Origin: Scleromitrula shiraiana
Lineage: Eukaryota; Ascomycota; Leotiomycetes; Helotiales; Sclerotiniaceae
Direction of reading: 5' to 3'
Length of the DNA stretch: 64,000 bases
Assembly (NCBI GenBank): GCA_028455995.1
Contig: JABELC010000008.1
Span: 62,001 to 126,000, forward strand
Part shown: piece by piece, positions 44,255 to 55,991 of the stretch
Numbering within the stretch: the first letter of the stretch is position 1
Layout of the letters: the number at the start of each line of letters is the position of its first letter
Notes under the pieces: model-generated
Seen by the model: only the letters and a program-made list of their open reading frames with translations
What the model was told of the DNA's origin: nothing
The model's database searches: none
Made by a program: the position numbers and the translations under genes

Positions 44255-45745
44255 CTAAACAGTAATAGGAGCATCGTCCTGCTCATTCTCCCTCAACTCC
44301 AACTTAGCATTCATAGCCAAAATACACCTCACCAAATCCCAATCCCCATCCACCCCAACCCAATCACAAACCACAATCCCCGTACTCCCATCCCCCACAC
44401 TCTTCTCATCCCCCTCTCCCCCTCCCCCTACAGCCCCCTCCTCATTATGTTTCCTACAAAGAAAATCCACAACCTGCGGATTAACCCTCTCGGCAATCCT
44501 ATCGGGCCAACAATTCGCCCTCCAAAAATTCGACGCGCTCAAAAAATTCACAAAAAGCGGCTGCTTCGCACTCTCTGCCCTAGCAGCCACCTCGTCATCT
44601 CTCGGAAGGACCGCCACGACTTTCCCAGCGCGAACAAGCTGGTCCGTCGAATATCCTATCTTCTTGTCTATGTTGACTGATTCGGCTACTTCGTAGAAAT
44701 CCTGCACTCGGATTTCTCCACTCGAACACATTCCGTCTGCGCAGTTATCGGGCCAGCTTTCTGCGTCGATGCAGAATCCTGTGGAGTCGTTGAGAGATTT
44801 CAATGAATCGTCCAGTGCAAAGCGACGGATTAGGACGACTTTCCCGCGTGCCTCTCCTAATGTGGGGATGCGATTTTCTGTAAACCAGCGCACTGGATCT
44901 GTCGCATAATGCGTGTGGAGGATTTTACTCAGTTGTGCATCGGTGGATTTTCCAACCCCTTCCCGCTTCACGGACATGATGATCGTTTCGGTGGGATTTT
45001 CATCGAGAAATTTGTTTACATGGGTGATGAGATCGCGACGGAAATATTTGTGGCCGGTTAGGGAGACGGGGAAGGCGCTGTGCACGAGGATGAGACCATC
45101 TTCGGAGGGGTTCGATCCATCTTGAGGCTGGACTCTGATATCGAGGAAGCGAATGCCGTTGTTGAGTTGGTCTTTTATGTTGACGGCTTGGCAGCGGACG
45201 GAGGGCAGCGCGGTGTGGTAGGTGGGGGAGTTGTGGGTTCCGGGGATGCTGAGCGCGGCGAGGGGGGTTTCGTTCTTAAGATTCGACATCCATTTGTGGA
45301 GTTTGGAGGAGGAGAATATGGTTAGGAAGGAGGAGGTGGGGAGATAGATGGCTGTGAATTCGTAGGTGGGATTGTGGGAGAGGGGGGTGAGTATGGTTGA
45401 TCTGTGAGAAGGGGTTGGCGTGTCGACTCGATATCGTTCGCCGTTTATCTCGAAGGTCAATCGTAAGACTTCTTTTTCCTTGGGTAAGATGTCTGTTGCT
45501 TGGGTTTCGAATGGAGGACATAGAATTGAAACATCTTGATGACTGAAACTTTCTGATTTTAATGCTAGTTGTGGTGAAGTTGGACTTGTAATATTCATAA
45601 AACCACTGATACTTCTGGTTATTTTGGTGATATTGTGTACCCCGCTTGTTTTCTCTACTATAGATTCGAATCTCTCTATAAGTTTCAATTCAAGTGGAAT
45701 TGTTGAAAGATTTCGTATAGCTAATACTGCTGTCGCCATGGCCAT
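44255..45745 (-). CDS. PI-PLC X-domain phospholipase C-like protein
   Basis: Single exon on the minus strand, 496 residues. The first 150 residues form a beta-rich region with no motif I know and no signal peptide. The X domain begins near residue 153: LAALSIPGTHNSPTYHT contains the first catalytic His in GTHNS. IKDQLNNGIRFLDIRVQ carries the conserved DIR, and LILVHSAFPVSLTGHKYFRR has the second His. TETIIMSVKREG and EARGKVVLIRRF are typical later blocks. This is the small bacterial-type PI-PLC layout with no Y, C2 or PH domain, so calcium-independent cleavage of phosphatidylinositol is possible. Many fungal members are untested, and the substrate is unknown. The C-terminus carries an acidic Gly-rich linker before a final short conserved stretch. 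Confidence 0.82.
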   Translation of the reverse strand: MAMATAVLAIRNLSTIPLELKLIERFESIVEKTSGVHNITKITRSISGFMNITSPTSPQLALKSESFSHQDVSILCPPFETQATDILPKEKEVLRLTFEINGERYRVDTPTPSHRSTILTPLSHNPTYEFTAIYLPTSSFLTIFSSSKLHKWMSNLKNETPLAALSIPGTHNSPTYHTALPSVRCQAVNIKDQLNNGIRFLDIRVQPQDGSNPSEDGLILVHSAFPVSLTGHKYFRRDLITHVNKFLDENPTETIIMSVKREGVGKSTDAQLSKILHTHYATDPVRWFTENRIPTLGEARGKVVLIRRFALDDSLKSLNDSTGFCIDAESWPDNCADGMCSSGEIRVQDFYEVAESVNIDKKIGYSTDQLVRAGKVVAVLPRDDEVAARAESAKQPLFVNFLSASNFWRANCWPDRIAERVNPQVVDFLCRKHNEEGAVGGGGEGDEKSVGDGSTGIVVCDWVGVDGDWDLVRCILAMNAKLELRENEQDDAPITV

Positions 45746-46171
45746 AATTGTGAAGATATAAATCTAAATATTTTGGAGAAGGGATGTTATTGATTCACTC
45801 TATTCTATGTCTTACTTCTTTTAGTATATTATCATTTTTGGATGTGGTCAAGCTCTGGGTCGCACTTGGCTAATCAGAGATATATTAAGACCTCCTATCT
45901 ATTGGGTATGTAGTATTGATTAATAAAAGAAGTAAAAGCGAAGATATCGATTTGGTATCAATTTAGTAAGAACATAAGTTGAATATTAAATAGTTTGTAG
46001 GAGATATCTTCCCATATAACTCCAAACAATAAGATGTGAAGATATACAAATAGAGAAGAGCAGCACCTAGTCGTCTTATCTCCTTATCAGCTACGCTCGC
46101 TTATCATATAGCTGTGCTATCTAATATATACTCAAATAACACCACTCTTTCATCAAACAAGTCAAACACCA
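45746..46171. other. Intergenic region, promoter of the PI-PLC gene and tRNA 5' flank
   Basis: AT-rich, no gene seen. Confidence 0.4.
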
Positions 46172-46256
46172 AGCACGATAGATCAGCGGAAGATCGCCGG
46201 GCTCATATCAAGAATATGCCACCCGGAGGTCCCTGGATCGAAACCAGGTCGTGCTA
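46172..46256 (+). tRNA. Initiator tRNA-Met (CAU) with 13-nt intron
   Basis: Folds fully by eye. The acceptor stem AGCACGA (46172-46178) pairs with TCGTGCT (46249-46255), with discriminator A at 46256. D-arm stems are GATC (46181-46184) and GATC (46192-46195). The anticodon stem CCGGG (46197-46201) pairs with CCCGG (46222-46226). The T-arm CCTGG (46232-46236) pairs with CCAGG (46244-46248). Anticodon CAT is at 46204-46206, and the intron is 46208-46220 after the base 3' to the anticodon. Initiator marks are an A1:U72 first pair, three G:C pairs next to the anticodon loop, and a T-loop ATCGAAA with A in place of T54. The intron's ATATG (46214-46218) can pair with CATAT overlapping the anticodon, the usual eukaryotic intron fold. 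A box (about 46179-46190) and B box GGATCGAAACC are present. Confidence 0.93.
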
Positions 46257-46270
46257 TACATTTGATTCAA

Positions 46271-46276
46271 TTTTTT
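46271..46276 (+). terminator. RNA polymerase III terminator of the tRNA gene
   Basis: Run of six T bases 15 bases downstream of the tRNA 3' end, followed by further T runs at 46278-46283. This is the expected Pol III stop. Confidence 0.8.
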
Positions 46277-49050
46277 GTTTTTTATTTCCTTCATCCTCAC
46301 ACCTCGAATGGTAGAGGAAGATTCTTTTTATTCGGGTCGGGTTCGGGGTATTGTGTGATAGTGGTGGGGAAGTGGGGGATATCTTTTTTGACATGTGGGA
46401 AGTGTTTGCATATGTGCGATACAGCGATGGAGGTGTTATTTTATAAGTGAATAATTCTCTGCTGATAGGATCAACAGTTCCTCAATAATATCGCTGTCTT
46501 CCCTTCTATGGGTTTCTCTCTGCCATATGGTAAACATTTTTACAACTCATACTAATAAATCGACCTCTCAAAAGTAGACAGTCGCCGGTTGCTGCCGAAC
46601 TGTTGTATAATACCATGTATAAGGGTTAGTATATATAGAATCTATAGAATTAAAATTTTGCGGATTGAACCACATATATTCCATATCAATCAGACTTTGA
46701 ACATCATATCATTACTTTATGTCGGTGCTACATGCCTGACTATATGGAAAATTCGTAACTATTTTCATGTATGTGAAATTAGGAAAAAAAAAAAAAACAA
46801 AAAAAGAATAGCAGCTATGTTTGAACTTTGAATGCGTCTTGAATAGATGTACTCTTCATCTTGTTCACTACCGACGCAAAGTGTAGCTCGATAACTACAG
46901 CTTGTCTTTCATTTCATTTCATTTCCTTTTCCATCTCGTGCGATCTCTTCTCTCTCTCCCACCTCCCCCCCCTAAAACGTAGAACCTACAAACCACAAAA
47001 TAACAGCCATAGCCACAACAGCCATAGCCACAACAGCAAAGAATCCAATCCAATCCAATCCAATCTAATCTAATCCAACTCACAACAGTAGCGAAGTCAC
47101 TAAATTCAGGTCTCAGCAGCCCGCTAACAGATCATATAAGTTACTAGGATACCATATTCTGCAGCTCATCCTCTATTGTCTTCTCTTCTCCTCACTTCAT
47201 CCATAGACCATCGTCTCAACAGCCGGCTTGAGAGAGGGGAGGAGAGGAGAGGAGAGGAGAGTATACTTCGTATACTATAAGTAGTGTATTGAAAGAATAA
47301 GATGTGTATTGAAGAGATAAAATGGGCGAGTAGAGTGGAGATATATATACCCATCATAATCCCCATCATAATGCCCATCCATGCTTAATGTCTTCTTCCT
47401 CCCCAATTTCCATCCGTGTTCATCTTTTTAGTTTACCCCCTCTAGTCTTTAGTTATATCATATACATATCCATTTCCAGCAACCACCCATACACGAAATA
47501 TCCTTGCCATTCCCATTCCCATTCTCATTCCGAACTCAGATCTCAATTCAGAGCACAGCAATACCAAATACCAAATACCAAATGCCAAATATCGAATATC
47601 GAATACCAGCAATCTTCCAGATTCCAATAACCATTCAAGATATCCGAGTTAATTTACTGTATAAAGGATACAAGAGAGATGGAAACGCAAACGAGAAGGA
47701 TAAAAATGGATAAGTTCCCAGGCCGATGGCACATAAGGATATACACGGATGAGAAGTTATGGGAACCGAGGGTTGGGGTTTGGAGGACGGGGTATCGTGT
47801 AGGGATATGGATAGGGGAGATAAGTCGGGAGGGGACGGAAGGGAAGAAGGGGGGGATATATGAAAAGATGGAGAGAGGGAGGAACGAGCCGGCGAGAGGA
47901 ACAAAGAGCATGGAGAAGGATAGGCAGATAGGCAGAATGATAGGCAGGTAGGCAGATAGGCAGATAAGTAGTAAGTAGTAAGTAGTACACAACTCAATCT
48001 ACATCTATCTCCAAAACAACCACGCTACTTACCTCCTCAGTACACAAGAGATGATATCCAAAGTAAATCCCAAAACCAAATGGCAATCCACAACAACGTC
48101 AACACATCCAAATCAAAATCGAGTCATGCAACCACATCCCACGCGGTCAAAGTGACTCAACACGATGACTCGAGCACTCAGCCCACACATACATACATCC
48201 GTGCTCACCCACCCAAGCAAGCGCTTACTTGCAATCTATCATCAGCTCCGTCCGTGACTCTTATTCATATCGAGCCGAGTCTTGACAGATAAGCCTCCAA
48301 ACGAGGGTGAATTGTTTCAGCCGTTAGACAAGGACACAATATACCAGATCAAACACACAAGCACATGCACATACACAAACAAACAGACGCAAAAGTGTTT
48401 TCTTTCTAATGTGAGATCAATTTCCGGACTAGACTACCATACCATACCATACCATAAACCTCCATCTACTTTAACTTTCTGCCTATGATATGATACGATG
48501 AACCAATCAACCAACCACGCCATGTCAAACACAAGAATGACGAACAGACGGACGGTCCAAAGCAAACCAAACCAGAAATATATCGATAGAAGAAGTTGGA
48601 GGGGGGAGAGTATGTTTCGACACGCCGAAAAAAAGCACGCGTAAAAAAAGAATAGAGGTAGATAGATAGATAGAGAGTTAGAAGGGACGAAGATGAGATG
48701 TAGACCCCCCACGAACAAAAAACATCATAGCTAATGGAGAATAAGAGAGGTGTTGTAAAAAAAAAGGAGATTCATTTCATAGCCATGAGGAAGACGTTAA
48801 AGATCTTTGAATCATCATACGAAATACCAAACCACCCAACCCTTTCCCTTCCCGCCTCTCATTGATAAAGAAATGGAATGGTATGGTGGTGGTGGAAATC
48901 GTTCAAGACAGAAAAGATCGGTTCGTGAGAGATGCACAAATGACCAATATGGATGGAAGGTTGTGATATAGACGTTTCGATTGTTTCTTTTTGTAGGTGA
49001 CTCGCGCGAAAACACAATCGTTCATGAATAGTAGAGAATCGACATTGAGT
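46277..49050. other. Gene-free region between tRNA and ARF1
   Basis: About 2.8 kb with no coding region I can support. It holds AATCC repeats near 47041-47075, GGAGA units near 47238-47260, CCAAATA-type short repeats near 47565-47600 and AGGCAGAT/AGTAAGT repeats near 47922-47985. A pyrimidine-poor stretch (47720-47950) is open in several frames, but only by composition. The right end is the 3' UTR of ARF1. Confidence 0.5.
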
Positions 49051-49783
49051 TTAGGTGCCACGAGTTTTGAGTGTTGATGCGAGCCATTCCAAACCTTCGT
49101 AGAGACCATCTCCGGATGTAGCGCAAGTAGATTGAATGTACTAGTAAATTAATTAGTGGGGGTTCAGCATACTATCAAATAGGAGAATTATATATACCCA
49201 AGGACGCAGGTTCAAAGAGTGAAGACCCAATTTTTCTGTGATTTCTGCGGCGTTCATAGCATTCTAAAGATTCTGGGTTAGTCATCGCATATGGTATCGA
49301 GAAGTTCGAAATACTGACTGGCAAATCTTGCTTGTTGGCGAAAACCAAAAGAATAGCGTCTCTAAGTTCATCCTCGTTCAACATTCTTTGCAATTCCTCA
49401 CGGGCCTCAATAACACGATCGCGATCGTTGCTATCTATGACGAAAATGATACCCTGAGTGTTTTGGAAGTAATGTCTCCATAGAGGTCTAATCTTATCTT
49501 GTCCACCAACATCCCATACGGTGAATTGAATGTTTTTGTATTCGACAGTCTCAACGTTGAAACCTGTATATGATATATCAGTGACCAGTTCGCAGATCAA
49601 TCAATGATAAGAAAGATAGTTGGATAAGAACATACCGATGGTTGGGATAGTTGTGACGATTTCACCAAGCTTAAGCTTGTACAGAATTGTAGTCTTTCCA
49701 GCAGCATCCAAACCGACCATCAAAATTCTCATCTCCTTCTTTCCCCAGAGTCTATCAAAGACCTTCGAGAATGTTAAACCCAT
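49051..49783 (-). CDS. ARF1: ADP-ribosylation factor 1 (Arf GTPase)
   Basis: Four exons on the minus strand (49783-49636, 49563-49319, 49263-49198, 49140-49051) encode 182 residues, the normal Arf length. Gly2 of MGLTFSKVFDRLWGK is the myristoylation site on the amphipathic N-terminal helix. Nucleotide-binding motifs are intact: GLDAAGKTT (P-loop), PTIGFNVETVEYKN (switch 1), WDVGGQDKIRPLWRHYF (switch 2 with the catalytic Gln), NKQDLP, and CATSG near the C-terminus. It recruits COPI and other coats to Golgi membranes. The first intron cuts Gly of PTIG between its first and second bases. Upstream on the coding strand a long GA array (CT on plus, 50190-50235) lies in the leader or promoter. Confidence 0.97.
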
Positions 49784-50182
49784 AATTGCGATTTAATTAT
49801 TATGATAATAGAGGTTGATGTGGATTCGATTCTTTCTTGGAAAATGATTCTAATCGGGAAGCACAGATATTAGCGACTGCGCAATAGATGCAACTTAATT
49901 TGTATGGCTAATCAACACAAAAAGGACAGTTTCTTTTGCTCAAATGGGAGGTGGACCCATAAGTCGGTGTAATAAGATGATCCTTGATTTGAATAGACTG
50001 TAGGCTACCATTATCCCATGAAGAAGTTCATGAAGGAACAAAGAGAATAATGGGTGGTCGAGGGACTTTTTCGTAGTTAATTTCTTTCTAGAACACCTAT
50101 TGATTCTTGAAAGGGTTGTTGTACGGTAATATGCTGTACAGTACATTTTGTACCAAGCTGAACTTGCGCCCATTGAATTTCG

Positions 50183-50236
<54 letters not shown>

Positions 50237-50624
50237 CTTGCCCCTCGATGGATTATGATGAGATGATGAGAGGAGATGTGTAATAGATAAAAGGATATGT
50301 ATGGTATATGGAATGATGATAAAGAGAACGACGAGGATATAATAACTTACATTAAATTCCCTGTATTGCTATTTTCCCTCTTGTTATGATCAATAATAGA
50401 GTATGATCAAGTGGAGATGGAAGATGGAAGATGGGAAGATGGAAGATGGGAAGATGGGAAGATGGAAGATGGAGATGGAGATAATGTTGAAGAAGTTATT
50501 AGCGAGGATAATTTTGGACTTGAGGGAGACAAAAGATGGATAGTGTAATAATATGGTGTAGTGTGGTGTAGTGTGGTGTGGTTGAGTTTACCTTTGGAAA
50601 GAAATTCTTTGGGCAACCTTTTGG

Positions 50625-50689
<65 letters not shown>

Positions 50690-51286
50690 TAACAATAATA
50701 GGAAGGACAGAATAGCCAACGATTTGATGATAATCTGTTCTATTCTTTTTTAAGGGGGAGAGAGGGTTATTTTAAAGCTAAAATTGTTAATTTATCTATC
50801 TAACCTATCAAAATTGATTATTTAAAGATTTAAGGGAAATCTGTCAATAATTACCTCCATCTTTTTTAGTGAATATATAGAATTACTATAATAATTTATT
50901 GTTAATTTATTGTTGATTTATTGTTGATTACATAGGATATACTGGACGTGATCTCATAACTGGTACCTTAATAACTAGAACTAGGAATTATTAATGAAGA
51001 GTTCTAATAAATATCTCAAGGATTTATTTGTCAATACTTTACAATTTTGAAATGGTAAGATATTCCATATTCAATATTTGTTGCCATTGTTCAACAGGAA
51101 TAAATATTAATGGTAGTTCTAGATTATTGCTTTATCTTTATAAAGAGGATTTAATTAAGAAGCTTCAAAACGTTACCTTTTGATATTATCCATTCACGAA
51201 ACCAAGAAACCAAGAAACCACGAAACTCAACCACCTCCTCCGCCTCTACCTCTACCTATATCTTCCTTCCCTCACCTAGAATCAAT
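49784..51286. promoter_or_regulatory. Divergent region between ARF1 and EMP24
   Basis: 1.5 kb with no coding region, flanked by the start codons of two vesicle-transport genes. Repeats present are CT (50190-50235), GGAAGAT units (about 50417-50475), and GAA then TAA units (about 50628-50690). An AT-rich stretch fills 50750-51150, and a C-rich leader with ACCAAGAAACCA repeats (about 51197-51225) precedes EMP24. Shared regulation of the pair is possible but not shown. Confidence 0.45.
50190..50236. repeat. CT dinucleotide array (GA on the ARF1 strand)
   Basis: About 22 CT units with one TT interruption, about 410 bases upstream of the ARF1 start codon on its non-coding side. GA/CT arrays are frequent in fungal promoters. 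Confidence 0.9.
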
Positions 51287-52086
51287 ATGCGATTTTCAAC
51301 TACTTCCGTTTTACTTGCAGTAAGTAGTCTCTTAGGAGCTACTGTGGCACATAATATTCAACTTGCTGCTCATGGCAGAGAGTGTTTCCACGAACAACTT
51401 CACAAAGATGATAAAATGACGGTTACATTCCAAGTTGGCGACAGAGAATTTGGCAGTGCTGGCAATTTGGATATCGACTTTTGGGTATGTTTAGAATCAA
51501 TCAATTTAGTATCCTTGGTTTCTGCAGGATCAAATTGACTGACTGAACCTCAACGCAGATTCAAAACCCAGCAAATGGATATGAAGCTCATGAGAGAGCT
51601 GTATCAAACGGCGATCATTCATTCACAGCCAATCATGATGGAAAATACCTCTACTGTTTTAGCAATGAGCATTGGTCAGCTTCTAGCAAAGATGTCTCTT
51701 TCAATGTACACGGTATCGTCTATGTTCCTGAAGCAGAAGCACCATCGGATCCTTTAGAAGCAGAAGGTAAAACAACAATCATCTAGTACACGATCTATAT
51801 ACTTACATTCTATAATAGTCCGAGCATTATCTGAACTCCTCGCACAAGTCAAGGACGAACAATCTTACATCGTTGTGCGCGAACGAACCCATCGAAACAC
51901 AGCAGAGAGCACAAACGGTAGAATCAAGTGGTGGAGCATATTCCAAATGGGAGTCTTAGTCGGACAAGGAATCTTCCAGGTTTGGTGGTTGAAGCGCTTC
52001 TTCGAGGTAGGGAAGAATGGTAGTGAACGGTATGGTGTTTTGATCAGGTAGCTGATTGACAATCATAGGTCAAACGAGTGGTATAA
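51287..52086 (+). CDS. EMP24: p24 cargo receptor Emp24 (TMED2 type)
   Basis: Four exons (51287-51484, 51559-51766, 51819-52006, 52069-52086) encode 203 residues. The signal peptide is MRFSTTSVLLAVSSLLGATVA, cut near Ala21. A lumenal GOLD domain with the conserved cysteine pair (ECFHE and LYCFSNE) comes next, then a coiled-coil stretch (LSELLAQVKDEQSYIVVRER) and one C-terminal membrane helix (about residues 172-192, IFQMGVLVGQGIFQVWWL). The cytosolic tail is KRFFEVKRVV. The FF pair and the terminal VV closely match mammalian TMED2 (FFEVRRVV), so this is the p24-beta/Emp24 subfamily rather than Erv25. It cycles between ER and Golgi in COPII and COPI vesicles as a cargo receptor. The 18-base last exon alone supplies VKRVV. 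It is head-to-head with ARF1, whose product drives COPI budding. Confidence 0.93.
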
Positions 52087-53486
52087 GTGAACAAATCCGT
52101 CATTTCTCGTTCGACAAGTTGGCGCATTTATTCCGATGGAGCATGGCAATTGAGGGTTTGAAAAGCGATGTATCAACATTATGCGATTTCGAGTTTCCGG
52201 CTACGGCTTGTTATATCTCACCTGCGTCGATAGGTTTTATGAAGCATTAGAGATCAAACCACCATTGTCCTTGATACTTGTGTGTATTCTACGACTTTTC
52301 ATCACAGGTTTCATATGGGAATTGGGAGAGAACCCGAATTCTACTTACACGTCAAAAACTCTGAACTCAACAGATCAGTCGATAATATATTTTACATTTC
52401 TTTCTTTCAAGAAGCATCTTATTGGCACCGGTAGATTTCTATCCCGTATCCGAATATCAGGCTACTTGGTCCATGTATATTGCGAATCGCATCTTTCAGA
52501 ACCGTCGTATTCGGATTTCTTGGTTTTCCTTGTGACCTGTGCATGATGTGGTGCAACCTAACCTTGGAGGGAATATTATATTCTCAACATACTCGTACTC
52601 GTACAGATTCCGAACACTGAACCGAATGGAAGGGATAACTAATCGCCAATAATAATGAACTAGGAAAGTATGTGTACAATAACGTACGAAGTTTGATATT
52701 AATGCGATACCAATATGAGCGCGCCTACTTAGGTAACAAACCTACTGAAGATTTTTGAAGATTTCGTTCCTACACTACAATACAGTATTCTTTCCCAATT
52801 CCAAAATTTCTTTGCGTATACACATCTAAAAGATCACAAAATGCCAAGGCCTAGCCAAAGCCATGAATCGGGCATTTAGCCACGTTGATCCATCGACCGT
52901 ACCGTGAATGATTCAACACCGTAACCGAGCTAGGTGAATCGCCTATATCAGTTCAAATCGAGGGGGGGTTATCAAAATATGCAACAACCATTGGCTGGAG
53001 ATCTACGACTTTTCTCGGATCGCGAGTAAGCCGAGTATATCCCTTGCAATTGCAAGTTGCAATAATGAATGCAATGAATAATGCAATCTTCCTTTCTGGC
53101 AAGGCTGGGAAGAAACATAGATGTGTACATGTTTAGGGAAAGAAGATGGATGGATGGGATGGGTGGTTTTTTCAAGTGGCTTGTTGTTTTGTCCAATAGA
53201 GAATGTTTGTAGATAAATATTTCTTGATTAATTAGACTGGATCTCTCCCAGAGATTGTTCATGTTCAGTTGTGATTTTTGTTTTCTTCTTTACATTCATT
53301 TACTGTATACAATTTGTTCCTCACGATATTCAATATATGGATATTGGCATCTTCTCCGCATTTTATATATCGTTACCTATGACCAATGTATTAAGATCAA
53401 GCTTAACGGTTCACGGCCATCTGTCTTATATTCCGGGGTAGATCGAATTCTAAAGTTCTTAGAAGGGTCCACGTTCCCCAATCACC
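52087..53486. other. Intergenic region, no gene supported
   Basis: The 3' UTR of EMP24 is at the left end. Between 52090 and 52550 the base composition is more gene-like than in other spacers, and short open frames exist (52181-52546, and one ending with a stop near 52542), but I recognise nothing and see no consistent splice model. It could be a decayed gene. From 52650 it is ordinary intergenic sequence. Confidence 0.4.
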
Positions 53487-55991
53487 ATGTCGGAACGAGA
53501 ATCCAAGGTCCAGGAAACGGAACATGCCGAATCCGAAACCACCCCTACTCCGCCTACATCTTCAACGATCGAAACGAAGAATTCCGGTACCCGTTTTCTG
53601 GGAACGAATAAGGAGGGGGGGAAATCGATAGAGGGAAATCGCGACGAATCTAGGTTTTCTTCTTCGCCTATATCGGATAAGGGAGATGGGGATTGGGAGA
53701 AGACAGAGAATAAGAGGGAGGAATTGGAATTAAGTAGTTCTTCTGCTGGCGATTTGAGGAATAAAGAACAAATTGGGGATGAGAAATCGATACCGAGACA
53801 AAGGGATAGTGGGGATGAAAAGCGTGATGGAGAGAAGTCGTCGCATGTTGGAGGGGAGAATGGAGAGGCGAGGACTAATGCTCTGATTGTGGGAAAGGAG
53901 GGAGTGGTGGAGGGACATAAGGAGACGTCGAATGGGGAGGAGAAATACGATGGTGAGGGAGAGGAGGATCAGGCTAATTATCCTGGGGGATTACAGTTGG
54001 GGTTGTTGACTTTTGGTCTTTGTATGGCTACTTTTACGGTGGCGTTGGATAATACTAGTAAGTTTTGATGTTTGTCTTTATGGGCGGAGCTATTGTTGTT
54101 GTCTTCGAGGATTATTTGGTTCTTTACGCATTTCTTTTCTTTGGTGTGTAGGATATGTAGGCCATGGTACTTTTATCCACTAATTACACCCACATTTTGT
54201 TGGGGATTCGTTACTTCAATCTGGGGAGTCATCAATCTTTCATATTCCATTCCTTTCACCACCCACCAAGTTTCCTTGACGGCCCTGCCCTGCCCTTTCT
54301 CTCAGCTCTTTCTTTCCTTATCATACTCACAACAATCCACTAACAACCACCCAGTAATCGCCACCGCCATCCCCAGAATAACATCCGTATTCAACTCGCT
54401 AGATGATGTCGGCTGGTACGGTTCCTCCTATCTACTCACCACAACGGCTCTTCAACCTTCGTTCGGACGCATCTATACTTATTTTGATGTCAAGTGGACG
54501 TACCTGTTTGCTCTTGTGCTTTTTGAACTTGGTTCGATTATTTGTGCTGCGGCGAGGAATTCGGTTATGCTTATAGGTTAGTTGTGGGGAGATTTTCTTT
54601 TTCTATCTGAGGTTGATTGGGCGGGAGTTTGAAGACACATCCTTCAATCGATATTAGATAACTGAAGCCCGACAAGTCAAAAACTGTGCTGTAGCCCAAA
54701 GCTAACTCGCTTCTAGTGGGTAGAGCAGTTGCAGGAGCAGGAGCATCAGCTCTATTCTCCGGCGGCATGACAATCGTAAGTTAACCCCCCAGCTATCCAA
54801 GAACTAATCAATTAACACCAAAACCAGGTCGGATTCTCAGTCCCACTAATAAAACGACCACTATACATCGCGGCCCTATCATCCATGTTCGGCATATCCA
54901 GCGTAGTTGGCCCCCTCCTCGGCGGTGCCCTAACCGATCGAGCATCCTGGCGCTGGTGTTTCTGGATCAACTTACCATTCGGAGTTATTTCCATCATAGC
55001 CGTAGCATTATTTTTCAAGCCCCCTCCAAGAAAAACCTCAGGTATGACCGTTAAACAACGAATTCTCGAGATCGATCTCGTAGGCGCTCTATTCCTAATG
55101 GGAGCCATCATCTCTCTACTCCTTGCTCTCCAATGGGGCGGATCCACATACCCCTGGCATTCCTCCAAAGTCTGGGGATGTATCCTCGGTTTCGCCCTTC
55201 TCATCATCATATTCATCGCGCAACAATTTCGACGCGGTGATCGCGCTACTATTCCCCCTAGAATCTTCAAGCAAAGAACAGTGTTAACCGGCTGTCTATT
55301 CTCCTGCTTCTTATCAATGGGTATGTATACACATATATACTACCTCCCCTTCTACTTCCAAGCCGTCAAGGGAACCACAGCCGAAGGCTCCGGTATCCGC
55401 ACGATTCCCTACCTAGGCTCCGTAATCATCTCATCCATTGTCGCCGGCGCCGCCATCACCGTCCTAGGTTTCTACAAACCATTCATGATTATCGCCGGTG
55501 CCGTGTTCACCGTTGGTTCGGGGCTCGTTTATACGCTCCATGTAACATCTAATGTTGGTCGCTGGGTAGGCTATCAATTAATCTGTGGATTCGGCGCCGG
55601 AATCGGCGTTCAGATCCCCTTTATAGCCGTGCAAGTCGTACTTTCGGATAAGGATATGCCGACCGGTAACGCGATTGCGATATTCTTTAACTCGCTTGGT
55701 GGTGCCGTCTCGATCTCGATTGCGCAGAATGTCTTTAGCAATGGACTGGTTAAGTATATGCCGGAATATGCGCCGGATGTTAGTCCGTCGTTGGTTTATC
55801 AGGCGGGGGCGACGCATTTGAGAGAGGTTATTCCGAAGAGCAGTTTGGCGGGGGTTTTGGTCGCGTATTGTAAGAGTTTGGATGAGAGTTTTGTGTTGGC
55901 TGTTGCGGTTGGGGGGATCGCGACGGTTTGTGCTTGTTTTGTGGAGTGGAAGAGTGTCAAGGGGAAGAAGATTATTGCTACCGCTGCTTAG
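53487..55991 (+). CDS. MFS drug:H+ antiporter, DHA2 (14-TM) type
   Basis: Four exons (53487-54057, 54355-54576, 54717-54775, 54828-55991) encode 671 residues. The first 175 residues form a very hydrophilic Glu/Lys/Ser/Gly-rich tail, longer than in most relatives. The transporter starts at about residue 176 (LGLLTFGLCMATFTVALDNT) and exon 2 continues IIATAIPRITSVFNSLDDVG. Together these give the DHA2 hallmark 'LDxTIVxxALP' followed by WYGSSYLLTTTALQPSFGRI. Exon 3 encodes the VGRAVAGAGASALFSGG helix, and exon 4 has LGGALTDRASWRWCFWINLP, the standard motif after helix 5. Helices continue to the end for about 14 in all. Substrates of such pumps include drugs and toxins, and no cluster partner is nearby. 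Intron 1 (297 bases) is long and its 3' half is pyrimidine-rich. Confidence 0.87.
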
